From the NCBI GenBank assembly GCA_013178095.1, contig JABLXK010000007.1, forward strand, positions 62,001 to 126,000: DNA of 64,000 bases, read 5' to 3'. Below are positions 56,392 to 64,000 of this stretch, in pieces. The notes beneath the pieces were generated by a model that saw nothing but the letters and a program-made list of their open reading frames with translations, was not told the DNA's origin and searched no databases. Numbering within the stretch: the stretch's first letter is position 1; every line of letters starts with the position of its first letter. The position numbers and the translations under genes were made by a program. Source of the DNA: Anaerolineae bacterium (GTDB lineage Bacteria > Chloroflexota > Anaerolineae > Anaerolineales > Anaerolineaceae).

Positions 56392-57216
56392 TTAGGGCGC
56401 ATACAAAACCATATTATCGAATTCCCAATCCAGGGTGGTATTCTCGCGCATTTCCGAATAGATACCGATCTTGCCGGATTGCAGACGGTTATCGGAAAAG
56501 TCTTCCTGGAACTTGCCGTTGATGTAGAAGCTGTAGGTGCTGCCGTCGCAGGCAATGGTAATGGTATTACCTTCATCCAACGGATTGAGGTCTTCGCTCT
56601 TGCGCCCGTTGATCAGGTTGGTTCTGTTCTCGCCGCGGATCAACGCGAAATAATAATACTGGTTGTTATCGATCAGGAAATAGTAATAGTTTTCTGTTTC
56701 CTCATCCGCTTTGAAATACACGCCCCAGCTATGATAAGGGTGTCCGGAATGGCTGGTGAGGGCGCCATCCACCTGGAAGATGAAGTCACGCAACTCATCC
56801 GATGGAACCGGCAGCCACATGGCGTTATCGCGCTTGACTTCCACGCGGGCGGTGTATTTGCCGTTGTACACCTCGGTTTTCAGCGCACCCCACTTGTTCT
56901 CATCCTCCACGGCCGGCATCACGCTGGTTTCGGCGTCTTCAAAGTTGTCGCAGAGCACCAGGGGAATTGCCGGTTCGTCCGGCATGGAAACCTCTTGCGC
57001 GCAGGCTTCCATTGAATTCCCTCCGGTGGAATCCGCTCCATCTTCCGCGGCCAGGTCGACCGGTTCTTCAGCCGCCAGATCAACCGGCTCCTCAACCGCC
57101 AGGTTGACCGGTTCCGGCGCAGGCGCTTCCGATTCCCCGGCATCCTTCCCGCCGCAGGATGTGAACAGAAATGCAAACAGCATTACAACGCAAAGAAATT
57201 TAAAATTTTTTTTCAC
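56392..57216 (-). CDS. Lipoprotein with concanavalin-like beta domain (paralogue of 35325)
   Basis: Lipobox FTSC, then a spacer of three near-repeats (EPVNLAVE, EPVDLAAE, EPVDLAAE), then the same domain order as 35325-36143: LVLCDNFEDAETS, SWGVYFKADEETENYYYFL, YYYFALIRGEN, YSFYINGKFQEDF and WEFDNMVLYAP. Secreted, carbohydrate-binding-like; function unknown. AAGGAGG precedes a GTG start at 57216. Confidence 0.7.
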   Translation of the reverse strand: MKKNFKFLCVVMLFAFLFTSCGGKDAGESEAPAPEPVNLAVEEPVDLAAEEPVDLAAEDGADSTGGNSMEACAQEVSMPDEPAIPLVLCDNFEDAETSVMPAVEDENKWGALKTEVYNGKYTARVEVKRDNAMWLPVPSDELRDFIFQVDGALTSHSGHPYHSWGVYFKADEETENYYYFLIDNNQYYYFALIRGENRTNLINGRKSEDLNPLDEGNTITIACDGSTYSFYINGKFQEDFSDNRLQSGKIGIYSEMRENTTLDWEFDNMVLYAP

Positions 57217-57284
57217 AGGCTCCTCCTTAATTTTTATAAAGCTTTATGTATATATTATATGCTTTCTGCAATCTGTATGTATTT

Positions 57285-58997
57285 TTATGCCATCCAATCA
57301 TCCAATTCGGCAATCTTTTTCTCCATCAAATCCACAGCGTCTTTGAGCGTGATGGCGTCGAACGCCAGTTTAGCTCCGGCGGTTTCGAACAACTGCGGCA
57401 GCGGAGCGGTGGCACCCAGCGCCAGCGCCTGGCGGTAGCGCGCCACGGCAGTGGCCTGATCCTCCAGGGCATTGCGCCAAATCTGCACGGCGCCCAGCAA
57501 AGCCAACCCATATTCCACGTAATAGAACGGTTCCTGGTGGATGTGATCCTTGCGCTGCCAGCCGGTCATCATCACATCCTCGTAACCGGACCAATCGATC
57601 TCCGGGCGGAAACGCTTTTCCAATTCCGCCCATTTGGCGTCACAGTTCCCGGGCTCGCGGCCTTCCCGCGGATTTTCGTAGACCCAATGCTGGAAAGCAT
57701 CCACGATAGCCATGTACGGCCAAAAGCGCAAGTCGTTTTCCAAATGTTCACTCATGGCGCGGGCGGCGTCCTGCTGGGAATAGAATCCGCCGAATTTTTC
57801 GCTCAAGTAAGGAGATGTGAGTTTCTCCATCCCCATAGAAGCCACTTCCGCAAACTCGTTGGGGACATCGTTGATCTGCTGGAAATACGGTAATTTGAAA
57901 GATTCAAAAGCGTGAAATGAATGCCCGCCCTCGTGCATTACGGCCTCCACATCCTCGTGAATGCCGACCGCATTGGCAAAGATGAAGGGCAGGCGCGCGT
58001 GGGCGAAATTGGTGCAATACGCGCCATTGGCTTTGTTCTTGCGGTTATCCAGATCCAGCAGGCCATTTTGAGCCATGGTATCGAAATAACCGCCGAAATG
58101 GGGGGAGACGTGATGGAAAACCGAAGAAGCCTTGCGGATCAGGTCTCCGGCGTCTGTGAATGGCCGCAGCGGGGGTTTGCCCGTCACATCCACGAAGACA
58201 TCGTAGTAACGCAGGTTGTCGATGCCCAGCGCCCGTTTGCGCCTTTCGGTGATGCGGGCCACCGCCGGCACCACCACCTCCGCAATGGCATTATGAAAAG
58301 CTTTGCAGTCCGCAGGAGAATAATCGAAGCGTTTAAAGAACTGCCAACGGTAAGCGCGGTAGTCCGGCTTGCCGGCGTTGGCAGCCAGCTTCAGGCGCAA
58401 GTCTACATACTGCTTCCATTGCCGATTGATGGCTTCACGGTCCTGCAACTGGCGCTGCGCCTGCGCTTCCCACCCGCGGCGGCGCGTTTCCCGGTCATTG
58501 TCGCGCAACACCAGCTCCATCTGGCGGGCAGTTCTTTCCTGCCCATCCCAGGTCAGAGTCTGCGCGCCGATGATCTTGTCGTGCTCATTGTTCAGTTGCT
58601 GTTCTTCGGCCAGCAGGGGCAGATTCGCCTCGCAAAAAAGATCGGCATCCGCTTTCATATTCCTGAGCTGGATGTCAAACCCCGCCACAGTCAGCCCGCT
58701 GGCAATCAATTTTTGCTTCAGCGCCTGTTCGGCTGATTGCCATTGGGGATAAAAGTTCTCCATGTAATCCTGAAACCGTTCTGCGATCAGCTTGTCCGCC
58801 GTGTTGGTGGTGGTGCCGGCATAAAAACGGTTAAACATTTCATCGCACCATTCCGTGACCTGCGTCCAGTCGGCAAGCCATGCCTGCACCGTGTCCGCGT
58901 TGATCGTTTCAGCCAGCAATTCCTGATAGCAGGGCTGAAAAGCATCCCAATTTAAATTCAAAAGCGATTCGACGTTGGCAATCTCAATTTTTTTCAT
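57285..58997 (-). CDS. M3 family oligoendopeptidase
   Basis: Zinc oligopeptidase, cytosolic. The HEXXH is VMHEGGHSFHAFESF (His-Glu-Gly-Gly-His) near residue 365, and a downstream EFAEVASMGMEKL gives the second Glu. The body is long and helical, typical of M3. 570 residues after choosing ATG 58997 (GAGGA 5 nt upstream); an open frame continues 18 codons further. Confidence 0.92.
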   Translation of the reverse strand: MKKIEIANVESLLNLNWDAFQPCYQELLAETINADTVQAWLADWTQVTEWCDEMFNRFYAGTTTNTADKLIAERFQDYMENFYPQWQSAEQALKQKLIASGLTVAGFDIQLRNMKADADLFCEANLPLLAEEQQLNNEHDKIIGAQTLTWDGQERTARQMELVLRDNDRETRRRGWEAQAQRQLQDREAINRQWKQYVDLRLKLAANAGKPDYRAYRWQFFKRFDYSPADCKAFHNAIAEVVVPAVARITERRKRALGIDNLRYYDVFVDVTGKPPLRPFTDAGDLIRKASSVFHHVSPHFGGYFDTMAQNGLLDLDNRKNKANGAYCTNFAHARLPFIFANAVGIHEDVEAVMHEGGHSFHAFESFKLPYFQQINDVPNEFAEVASMGMEKLTSPYLSEKFGGFYSQQDAARAMSEHLENDLRFWPYMAIVDAFQHWVYENPREGREPGNCDAKWAELEKRFRPEIDWSGYEDVMMTGWQRKDHIHQEPFYYVEYGLALLGAVQIWRNALEDQATAVARYRQALALGATAPLPQLFETAGAKLAFDAITLKDAVDLMEKKIAELDDWMA

Positions 58998-59075
58998 TGA
59001 ATCCTCATAACAATGTTGGTTTTGGGTAATTATAGGACAAGGTGCCTGCATCGGAAGTACAAACTACCCGCCGGT

Positions 59076-60773
59076 TCACAACGGCAGCATAAAGTCGAGG
59101 GTGAAGGTCGTGCCCTGTCCGACTTTGCTTTTTACGCGAATGCCGATGTTATTCAAATCAGCCAATTTGCGGGTGATTGCCAGACCCAGCCCGATGCCGC
59201 GTGCCTTGGTGGTGAACAACGGCTCGAAAATTTTTCTAATATTCTTTTGCGGAATTCCCACACCGGTATCGGAAACAGCAATGGAAAGCTGATTTTTCCT
59301 GATGACAGATTTCAGACCAAGTTTTCCGCCGTCAGGCATGGCTTCCACCGCGTTGCTGATCAGATTCCTGAATATCTGCTCAACTTGCTGGGGATTGGCT
59401 TTTACCGCCGGCAGATCACCCGAAATCGCATTCTCCACTTTCACCGACCCAGGCACGGGATATTTGGCCAGTAAATTCGAAATCAAATCTGACAAATCCA
59501 CCAGTTCCTTCACGGTGGGCTGGATGCGCGAGTAATCCAGCAAATCATTGATGATCTGGGAGGCATTATGAGTCTCGGTTTCGATCATTTGTAAATATTC
59601 CCGGACAGTTGCATCGGATTTGGTCAGGGCAGTTTTCAACAAGTAAACCGAATTGGAGATCACCGCCAGCGGGTTGCGCAGTTCGTGGCCTACGCTGCCG
59701 GCCACCTCGCCCAGTGCCGCCATTTTTTCAGCTTTGATCAACTGGGCTTGCGCCTCTTTCAGATCGCGCGTGCGTTCTTCCACCAATTCTTCCAGATGGC
59801 GTGATTGTTCGGCCAATTCCGCCTGGGCTTTCTTCTGCAAGGAAATGTCCTGAACGCCGGCCAGCGAACCGAGGAACTGCCCTTTTTCATCCTGCAGCGG
59901 CCTGACCCCCAATTGCACCGGCACCAGGCTGCCATCCTTGCGCTTGAGACGAAATTCATATTGCTCGGCAACCCCCATGCGGCGACTCTGGTGATGTCGA
60001 TCCATGGCCGGGTAATCTTCCTTCGCGATAAAATCATAAATAGATTTGCCGATCATCTCCCTGGGTTGATACCCCAGGATCTCTGCCATTTTGGGATTGA
60101 CGAAAGTGGTTATTTTATTCGCGTCGGCTTCCCAGACGCCCTCATTCAAAGTGTTGACCAGGTCGCGGTAGCGTTTTTCGCTCTTCACCAGGTTGGCTTC
60201 CGTATTCAAGCGCTGCTGCTGCGCGATCAGAAAAGCGCCGATCAACATGGTAGCCAGGGGAAAAACCACCAGATAGGGCAGGGCAACGTTTTCGATGATC
60301 GACAAAGCGATTTCGATGGGGAAAGTGAAAAACCAGGCTACCAGGATAAGGTGCACAAGAAATCCGAACAAGAACAGCCAGCCCATATTCAGGGAAAGGT
60401 TTCTTGCGCGTACAATCCTGCGGAAGAGCAGACCGGCAAAACCGGAGATGACAATCGAACCTACTCCGGTGAAGGTGCCAGGCCCGCCGATCAGAAAACG
60501 GGCAATCGCTGCGATACCGCAGGCAATCAAGGTGGTGATACCCCCGGTAAATAACCCTCCCAGGCTCAGAATGACAGACCGGCTGTCGAAGATCACGCCC
60601 GGCTGCAGCACCATAGGGATCTGCATGGCCATCACCGCTGACAAACCGTACAGAACCCCCAGGATGATATTCCGGCCATTTTCCCGTTTAAACCACCTGA
60701 GCTGGATGTTGGTGCTCAACAGGCTCATGACCAGCATCAGAGCCGCATTATCGATAAATACAAAAAAATTCAT
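59076..60773 (-). CDS. LytS-type membrane sensor histidine kinase with PAS domain
   Basis: 565 residues. Five to six N-terminal helices with MQIPMVLQPGVIFDSRS and GGLFTGGITTLIACGIAAIARFLIGG form the 5TM-5TMR_LYT sensor region. A PAS domain follows near 205-315 (EGVWEADANKITTFVNPKMAEILG), a coiled linker, HisKA GSVGHELRNPLAVISNSV with the phospho-His near 358, and HATPase (NLISNAVEAMPDGG, VSDTGVGIPQ, GIGLGLAITRKL). No response regulator is adjacent. AAGGAAA precedes the ATG. Confidence 0.9.
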   Translation of the reverse strand: MNFFVFIDNAALMLVMSLLSTNIQLRWFKRENGRNIILGVLYGLSAVMAMQIPMVLQPGVIFDSRSVILSLGGLFTGGITTLIACGIAAIARFLIGGPGTFTGVGSIVISGFAGLLFRRIVRARNLSLNMGWLFLFGFLVHLILVAWFFTFPIEIALSIIENVALPYLVVFPLATMLIGAFLIAQQQRLNTEANLVKSEKRYRDLVNTLNEGVWEADANKITTFVNPKMAEILGYQPREMIGKSIYDFIAKEDYPAMDRHHQSRRMGVAEQYEFRLKRKDGSLVPVQLGVRPLQDEKGQFLGSLAGVQDISLQKKAQAELAEQSRHLEELVEERTRDLKEAQAQLIKAEKMAALGEVAGSVGHELRNPLAVISNSVYLLKTALTKSDATVREYLQMIETETHNASQIINDLLDYSRIQPTVKELVDLSDLISNLLAKYPVPGSVKVENAISGDLPAVKANPQQVEQIFRNLISNAVEAMPDGGKLGLKSVIRKNQLSIAVSDTGVGIPQKNIRKIFEPLFTTKARGIGLGLAITRKLADLNNIGIRVKSKVGQGTTFTLDFMLPL

Positions 60774-60852
60774 CTGGTTTTCCTTATAAATTCATTATAG
60801 ATACTCTTGCGGTGATTGTAAACTTTTCAAACCTGACAAACTTTATTGAATC

Positions 60853-60882
60853 TTTACATGGAATCCAAACAACCTTTATAGT
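60853..60882 (+). promoter_or_regulatory. Promoter for the DUF2202 gene
   Basis: TTTACA (60853-60858), 18-bp spacer, TATAGT (60877-60882), with a leader of about 35 nt containing CAGGAG before the ATG. Confidence 0.55.
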
Positions 60883-60925
60883 GCCGATTTATAGTTTACG
60901 GCATATAACCATTCAGGAGCAAAAA

Positions 60926-61621
60926 ATGAAAAAACTTATATTATTCGGATTTCTGTTCAGCCTTCCATTGCTGACGGCCTTTACTTTTGTCGCGCCGGGA
61001 GAAATCACCATTAATCCAACGGATTTATCAGGGACAACCACAACCACCATCGCGGTTAGCGATCAAGAGATCGAAGATCTTGCTTACATGCGCGAAGAGG
61101 AAAAATTGGCTCACGACGTCTATTTGTTTTTGTATAGTCGTTGGGAACTGCCCATCTTCAGCAACATTGCCGCTAGTGAACTCACGCATACAAACGCTGT
61201 CCTTTCGCTGCTCGAGCGTTACGGGATTGACGATCCGGCCAAAGATTTGCAACCAGGTGAATTCAAGAATCAAGACCTGCAAACATTGTACAACCAGCTC
61301 ATCACTACAAGCAGCAAGTCGCTGGCGGACGCGCTGCGAGTTGGAGCCGCAATCGAAGAGATCGATATCCGGGACCTTGATAACGCCATCGAAGCCAGCC
61401 ATTCAGCCGACATCCAGCAAATTTACCGCAACCTGCAGCAGGGTTCCAACAATCATTTGCGGGCGTTTGCCGGCACCCTGGAGGGATATACCGGATCGCC
61501 CTACACCCCCCAATACCTGTCAGCCGAAGCATACCAGGCTGTCATGACAGGCAGCAATGGAAACGGGCAGCGAAACAATCAAAATGGAAATAGAGGTTTC
61601 GGAAGAGGGAACCAACCCTAG
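60926..61621 (+). CDS. Secreted DUF2202 protein
   Basis: Signal peptide (MKKLILFGFLFSLPLLTAF) then a ferritin-like four-helix DUF2202 domain: DLAYMREEEKLAHDVYLFLY, FSNIAASELTHTNAVLSLLERYG, ALRVGAAIEEIDIRDLDNAI and YRNLQQGSNNHLRAFAGTL. Glu/His pairs (EEEKLAHD, ELTH, EEIDI, NNHLRAF) could bind two metals. A Gly/Asn-rich tail ends the protein. Starts at ATG 60926 behind CAGGAG; followed by a terminator. Confidence 0.88.
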   Translation: MKKLILFGFLFSLPLLTAFTFVAPGEITINPTDLSGTTTTTIAVSDQEIEDLAYMREEEKLAHDVYLFLYSRWELPIFSNIAASELTHTNAVLSLLERYGIDDPAKDLQPGEFKNQDLQTLYNQLITTSSKSLADALRVGAAIEEIDIRDLDNAIEASHSADIQQIYRNLQQGSNNHLRAFAGTLEGYTGSPYTPQYLSAEAYQAVMTGSNGNGQRNNQNGNRGFGRGNQP

Positions 61622-61630
61622 AAAAACGAG

Positions 61631-61668
61631 ACATGCGAGCGTTGTATTGACGCTCGCATGTCCTTTTT
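61631..61668 (+). terminator. Rho-independent terminator
   Basis: 12-bp stem ACATGCGAGCGT/ACGCTCGCATGT with a 7-nt loop, followed by CCTTTTT. Confidence 0.9.
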
Positions 61669-62422
61669 AATAGGTCTCTTTTTTTATCAAATCCAGCAAT
61701 CCTGCCAGCAGGATGATGATTGAGAGACCCAGGCTGTAACCCAGGTTTGCCCAGGGAAAATCGACCTCGAAAAAATGGTTGGCGATCAGGCCGGGCATTG
61801 CCCAGGGATAATAGACGGCGATGCGGGAATTCACCACTATCACACCCGAGACGGTGGCGATGATCCCAAAAGAAACAGCCGTGACAAAACTTTCCCATTT
61901 GAGCGAGACCCAGGCATGCAGCGAGATGATGATCAAAGATAAACCGTAAACGCTCAAATTCAGCAGGATTATTTGGCTGAGCGGAGCAACCGGTTCAAAG
62001 CCCAAAGCGGGGTTAAAACGGCGGAGCAAAATACCGCCCACCAGGGTCATCGGCAGCAGCAGCGCCTGGCTGACGCCAACCACGATCAACGCGGTCAGAA
62101 TCTTGGCCGATAATATGTCCAGTTTTCTTACCGGTTGAACATAGAGCAGCTTCCACATTTTTCCGTTATGCTCAATGCCCGCCAATAGCGCGGTCTGCAA
62201 GGTGACAAACAGGGGCAGGAAGAAAATGCCCCAATAGGTTTGCAGCAATTCAGCAAAAAACAGCCAGCGGCTGCCTACAACTTGCGCCATCACAGTCCCA
62301 TCGTCAACGAAAAAATACAGGAAGATGATGCACGATATGATCAACGGAGATCCGACGCACAAATAAACCAACAGTGTGCGCTTCAATTTTGAAAACTCGT
62401 TGATGAAGATATTTTTGTTCAT
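61667..62422 (-). CDS. ABC-2 type permease, lantibiotic/bacitracin exporter type
   Basis: 251 residues, about six helices, of the ABC2_membrane_4 group found in lantibiotic-immunity and bacitracin-type exporters (EpiG/MutG-like). NEFSKLKRTLLVYLCVGSP near the start and GKMWKLLYVQPVRKLDIL in the first cytoplasmic loop are shared with the next permease gene (GTWKVVCSQPVKRWMAV). Third gene of an ATPase-permease-permease operon. Confidence 0.85.
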   Translation of the reverse strand: MNKNIFINEFSKLKRTLLVYLCVGSPLIISCIIFLYFFVDDGTVMAQVVGSRWLFFAELLQTYWGIFFLPLFVTLQTALLAGIEHNGKMWKLLYVQPVRKLDILSAKILTALIVVGVSQALLLPMTLVGGILLRRFNPALGFEPVAPLSQIILLNLSVYGLSLIIISLHAWVSLKWESFVTAVSFGIIATVSGVIVVNSRIAVYYPWAMPGLIANHFFEVDFPWANLGYSLGLSIIILLAGLLDLIKKETY

Positions 62423-62444
62423 TTCAACTCCGATTCGACGCCTT

Positions 62445-63206
62445 TCAACGGTCGACTTGCTTATTGGATAACCACAGATTGGCGGCCAGCGTGATCCCGG
62501 CGCATAAAGCCAGGCTTAAATACAGGAGATCGTCCACCGGTTTCCCATCGATGAGCCGGTAAAGACCCAGGCCGGGGAAACTCCAGGGAAAAAACCGGGA
62601 GCATTCATGGTCAAAGAGGAACAGTGCCACCAGCGTGAAGGTGATGCCGGTGGAACAGGAGACGATGAAATTGCCCCAATTCAGGCTGACCCAAGTCTGG
62701 AAAGAAATAATCAGGAGGGAGATGACAAAGGGCGCCAAGAAAAACCAGCCCAACTCCGCCAGGGGGATATACGCGCTGACCTGGAATTCCGGTTTCAGGA
62801 TGCCCAGGGAGAACCCGAACAACAGCAGGCAGAGCAGCAGGCAAATCAACGAGATGAAGGCTGCCAGAACAGCCAGGCATTGCTTGGCGGCGACTGCCAT
62901 CCAGCGCTTTACAGGCTGGCTGCACACCACTTTCCAGGTTCCCTCGCGATAATCCGTCTCGCCGATCAGCGCAGTTTGCAGCGTGATCAACAGCGGGAAC
63001 AAGAGAAAAATCCAGATGCGCGAGATGTGTTCCGCGATCGCCGACCAGAAATTCACTCCGGGCTGAATCCCCAACGTATTGCGCTGCAGCGCGCCGATCC
63101 ACTCAAACAGCATGATGCCGGCCGGGATCGCCAGGCTGACCTTCAACAGCAGCGATCTTTTGGCTTTGAGAAGCTCGGCTGAGAAGACAGCAAAAAACTC
63201 CTTCAT
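62445..63206 (-). CDS. ABC-2 type permease, paralogue
   Basis: 253 residues, six helices, the sister of the previous permease: AELLKAKRSLLLKVSLAIPAG, GETDYREGTWKVVCSQPVKR. Overlaps the ATPase gene by 4 bp and precedes the other permease by 22 bp, so all three are one operon. Presumably the permeases form the heteromeric transmembrane part. Confidence 0.85.
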   Translation of the reverse strand: MKEFFAVFSAELLKAKRSLLLKVSLAIPAGIMLFEWIGALQRNTLGIQPGVNFWSAIAEHISRIWIFLLFPLLITLQTALIGETDYREGTWKVVCSQPVKRWMAVAAKQCLAVLAAFISLICLLLCLLLFGFSLGILKPEFQVSAYIPLAELGWFFLAPFVISLLIISFQTWVSLNWGNFIVSCSTGITFTLVALFLFDHECSRFFPWSFPGLGLYRLIDGKPVDDLLYLSLALCAGITLAANLWLSNKQVDR

Positions 63207-64000
63207 TTCGCCGCTCCCGCCGCTTCAGTCAGATCAAGGAATATATCTTCCAGGGTGGGTTGGTCGATGCGCATTTCGGTGATGCTAATGCCGTTGTTGA
63301 TCAGGCGGCGCGACAGGCTGGCGGTATCCGCCCTGCCGTCGATGGGCACCAGCACGCCGGACGCACTGACCACTTTTACCGTACGGCCCTCCGCTTCCAA
63401 CACTTTTTTGGCAGCCTCGGGATAATCCAGTTCGAAGTGGACGCACTGGGGGATTTTCAACCTCAAATCATCCTGCGTACCTTGAAAGATCAGGTTCCCG
63501 TTGTTGATGATGCCGATGCAGGTTGCGATTTGTTCGACCTCATTCAGCAGGTGGCTGGAAAGAAAAACAGTCACTCCGAAGGATTGCGACAACCGTGTAA
63601 TCAGCGCCCTGATCTCATGGATACCGGCCGGGTCGAGCCCGTTGGTGGGTTCGTCCAGGATCAGCAGGGGCGGCATGCCCATCAAGGCTATGGCCAGGCC
63701 CAGTCGCTGGCGCATGCCGGTGGAATAATGCCGCACCAGTCGCCGGCTGTCTTTAGCCAGATCGACCAACTCCAGCACGCGCGTGATCTCAACACGCTCC
63801 AGGCTGCGATAGCGCCGGATGATCTCCAGGTTTTCCCAACCGGTCAGATGCGGATAGAGCGAGGGCTGCTCGACCAGCGCGCCCACCCGTTTGAGAATTT
63901 CTATACGATTGTCGTCATATTCCTTTCCGAACAGGATAACGCGCCCGCCGCTGGGCTGGATCAACCCCAGCAGCATGCGGATGGTGGTGGTCTTGCCGGC
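63203..64000 (-). CDS. ABC transporter ATP-binding protein (5' end beyond window)
   Basis: Continues past the window end: AGKTTTIRMLLGL at the edge is the end of Walker A. Then VLIFGKEYDDNR-like loop, LVRHYSTGMRQRLGLAIAL (signature; STGM rather than LSGGQ), LLILDEPTNGLDP (Walker B), LSSHLLNEVEQIA (switch). About 40 N-terminal residues are missing. Belongs to the BcrA/LanF-like ATPases that confer peptide-antibiotic resistance or immunity with paired permeases. Confidence 0.9.
   Translation of the reverse strand, partial: AGKTTTIRMLLGLIQPSGGRVILFGKEYDDNRIEILKRVGALVEQPSLYPHLTGWENLEIIRRYRSLERVEITRVLELVDLAKDSRRLVRHYSTGMRQRLGLAIALMGMPPLLILDEPTNGLDPAGIHEIRALITRLSQSFGVTVFLSSHLLNEVEQIATCIGIINNGNLIFQGTQDDLRLKIPQCVHFELDYPEAAKKVLEAEGRTVKVVSASGVLVPIDGRADTASLSRRLINNGISITEMRIDQPTLEDIFLDLTEAAGAAK

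Noticed and set aside
1..64000. CRISPR arrays, rRNA, tRNA, transposase or integrase genes
   Set aside because: None were recognised by eye; the Cas4-like PD-(D/E)XK protein at 11330 has no CRISPR context. A tRNA search tool could still find something I missed.

Overview
The window looks like chromosome from a Chloroflexota bacterium, most likely class Anaerolineae. This is judged from gene content and style: many lipoproteins with Thr/Pro/Ala-rich linkers, a class II HMG-CoA reductase, PD40 propellers, stand-alone helicase, kinase and peptidase genes on both strands, families of dispersed GC-rich hairpin repeats, and many genes with a -10 box almost touching the start codon. No rRNA or tRNA was found, so the assignment is inference.

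Layout. 1-4.5 kb: 3'-truncated HMG-CoA reductase, then an operon of M29 aminopeptidase, nitrilase-type amidase and NAD synthetase. 4.7-7.7 kb: ABC-F ATPase and a D-Ala-D-Ala-ligase-like ATP-grasp enzyme. 8-14.8 kb: a VWA/PD40 lipoprotein, two methyltransferases, a PD-(D/E)XK protein, a NarL-type histidine kinase and a molybdopterin oxidoreductase. 15-25.3 kb is accessory: dispersed repeats, a DUF559 pseudogene, a DegT-like protein, two VOC proteins, a DinB-like protein, lipoproteins, a PemK/MazF-type toxin behind a decapitated TfoX-domain gene, and an AT-rich island with an unknown lipoprotein. 25.5-28.7 kb: AAA ATPase, nucleoside hydrolase, DUF3089 lipoprotein. 28.9-30.3 kb: a HigBA-type toxin-antitoxin module between an intact DUF35 zinc-ribbon/OB gene and a broken copy of its 3' end. 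30.5-33.6 kb: a deleted prophage remnant abutting the 3' end of guaA, with a chimeric terminase/virion ORF and a tandem pair of structured repeats. 35-43 kb: lipoprotein, membrane protein, RNase D with a beta-CASP nuclease, MFS transporter, holB and pepT. 43.4-49.4 kb: surface polysaccharide genes. 49.5-61.6 kb: PcrA/UvrD helicase, paired paralogous lipoproteins, M28 and M3 peptidases, LytS-like kinase, DUF2202 protein. 61.7-64 kb: a two-permease ABC exporter running off the window.

Working connections: the amidase and NAD synthetase probably form a split glutamine-dependent NAD synthetase; RNase D and the beta-CASP enzyme overlap by 4 bp and form an RNA-processing pair; epimerase, GT2, acetyltransferase and flippase make and export a surface glycan. 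The points most worth a second look are the widespread leaderless-type starts, the HigBA module in a duplicated gene end, the prophage scar at guaA with covarying tandem hairpins, the shared 3' ends of two unrelated genes, and a lipoprotein whose last third is in another frame.
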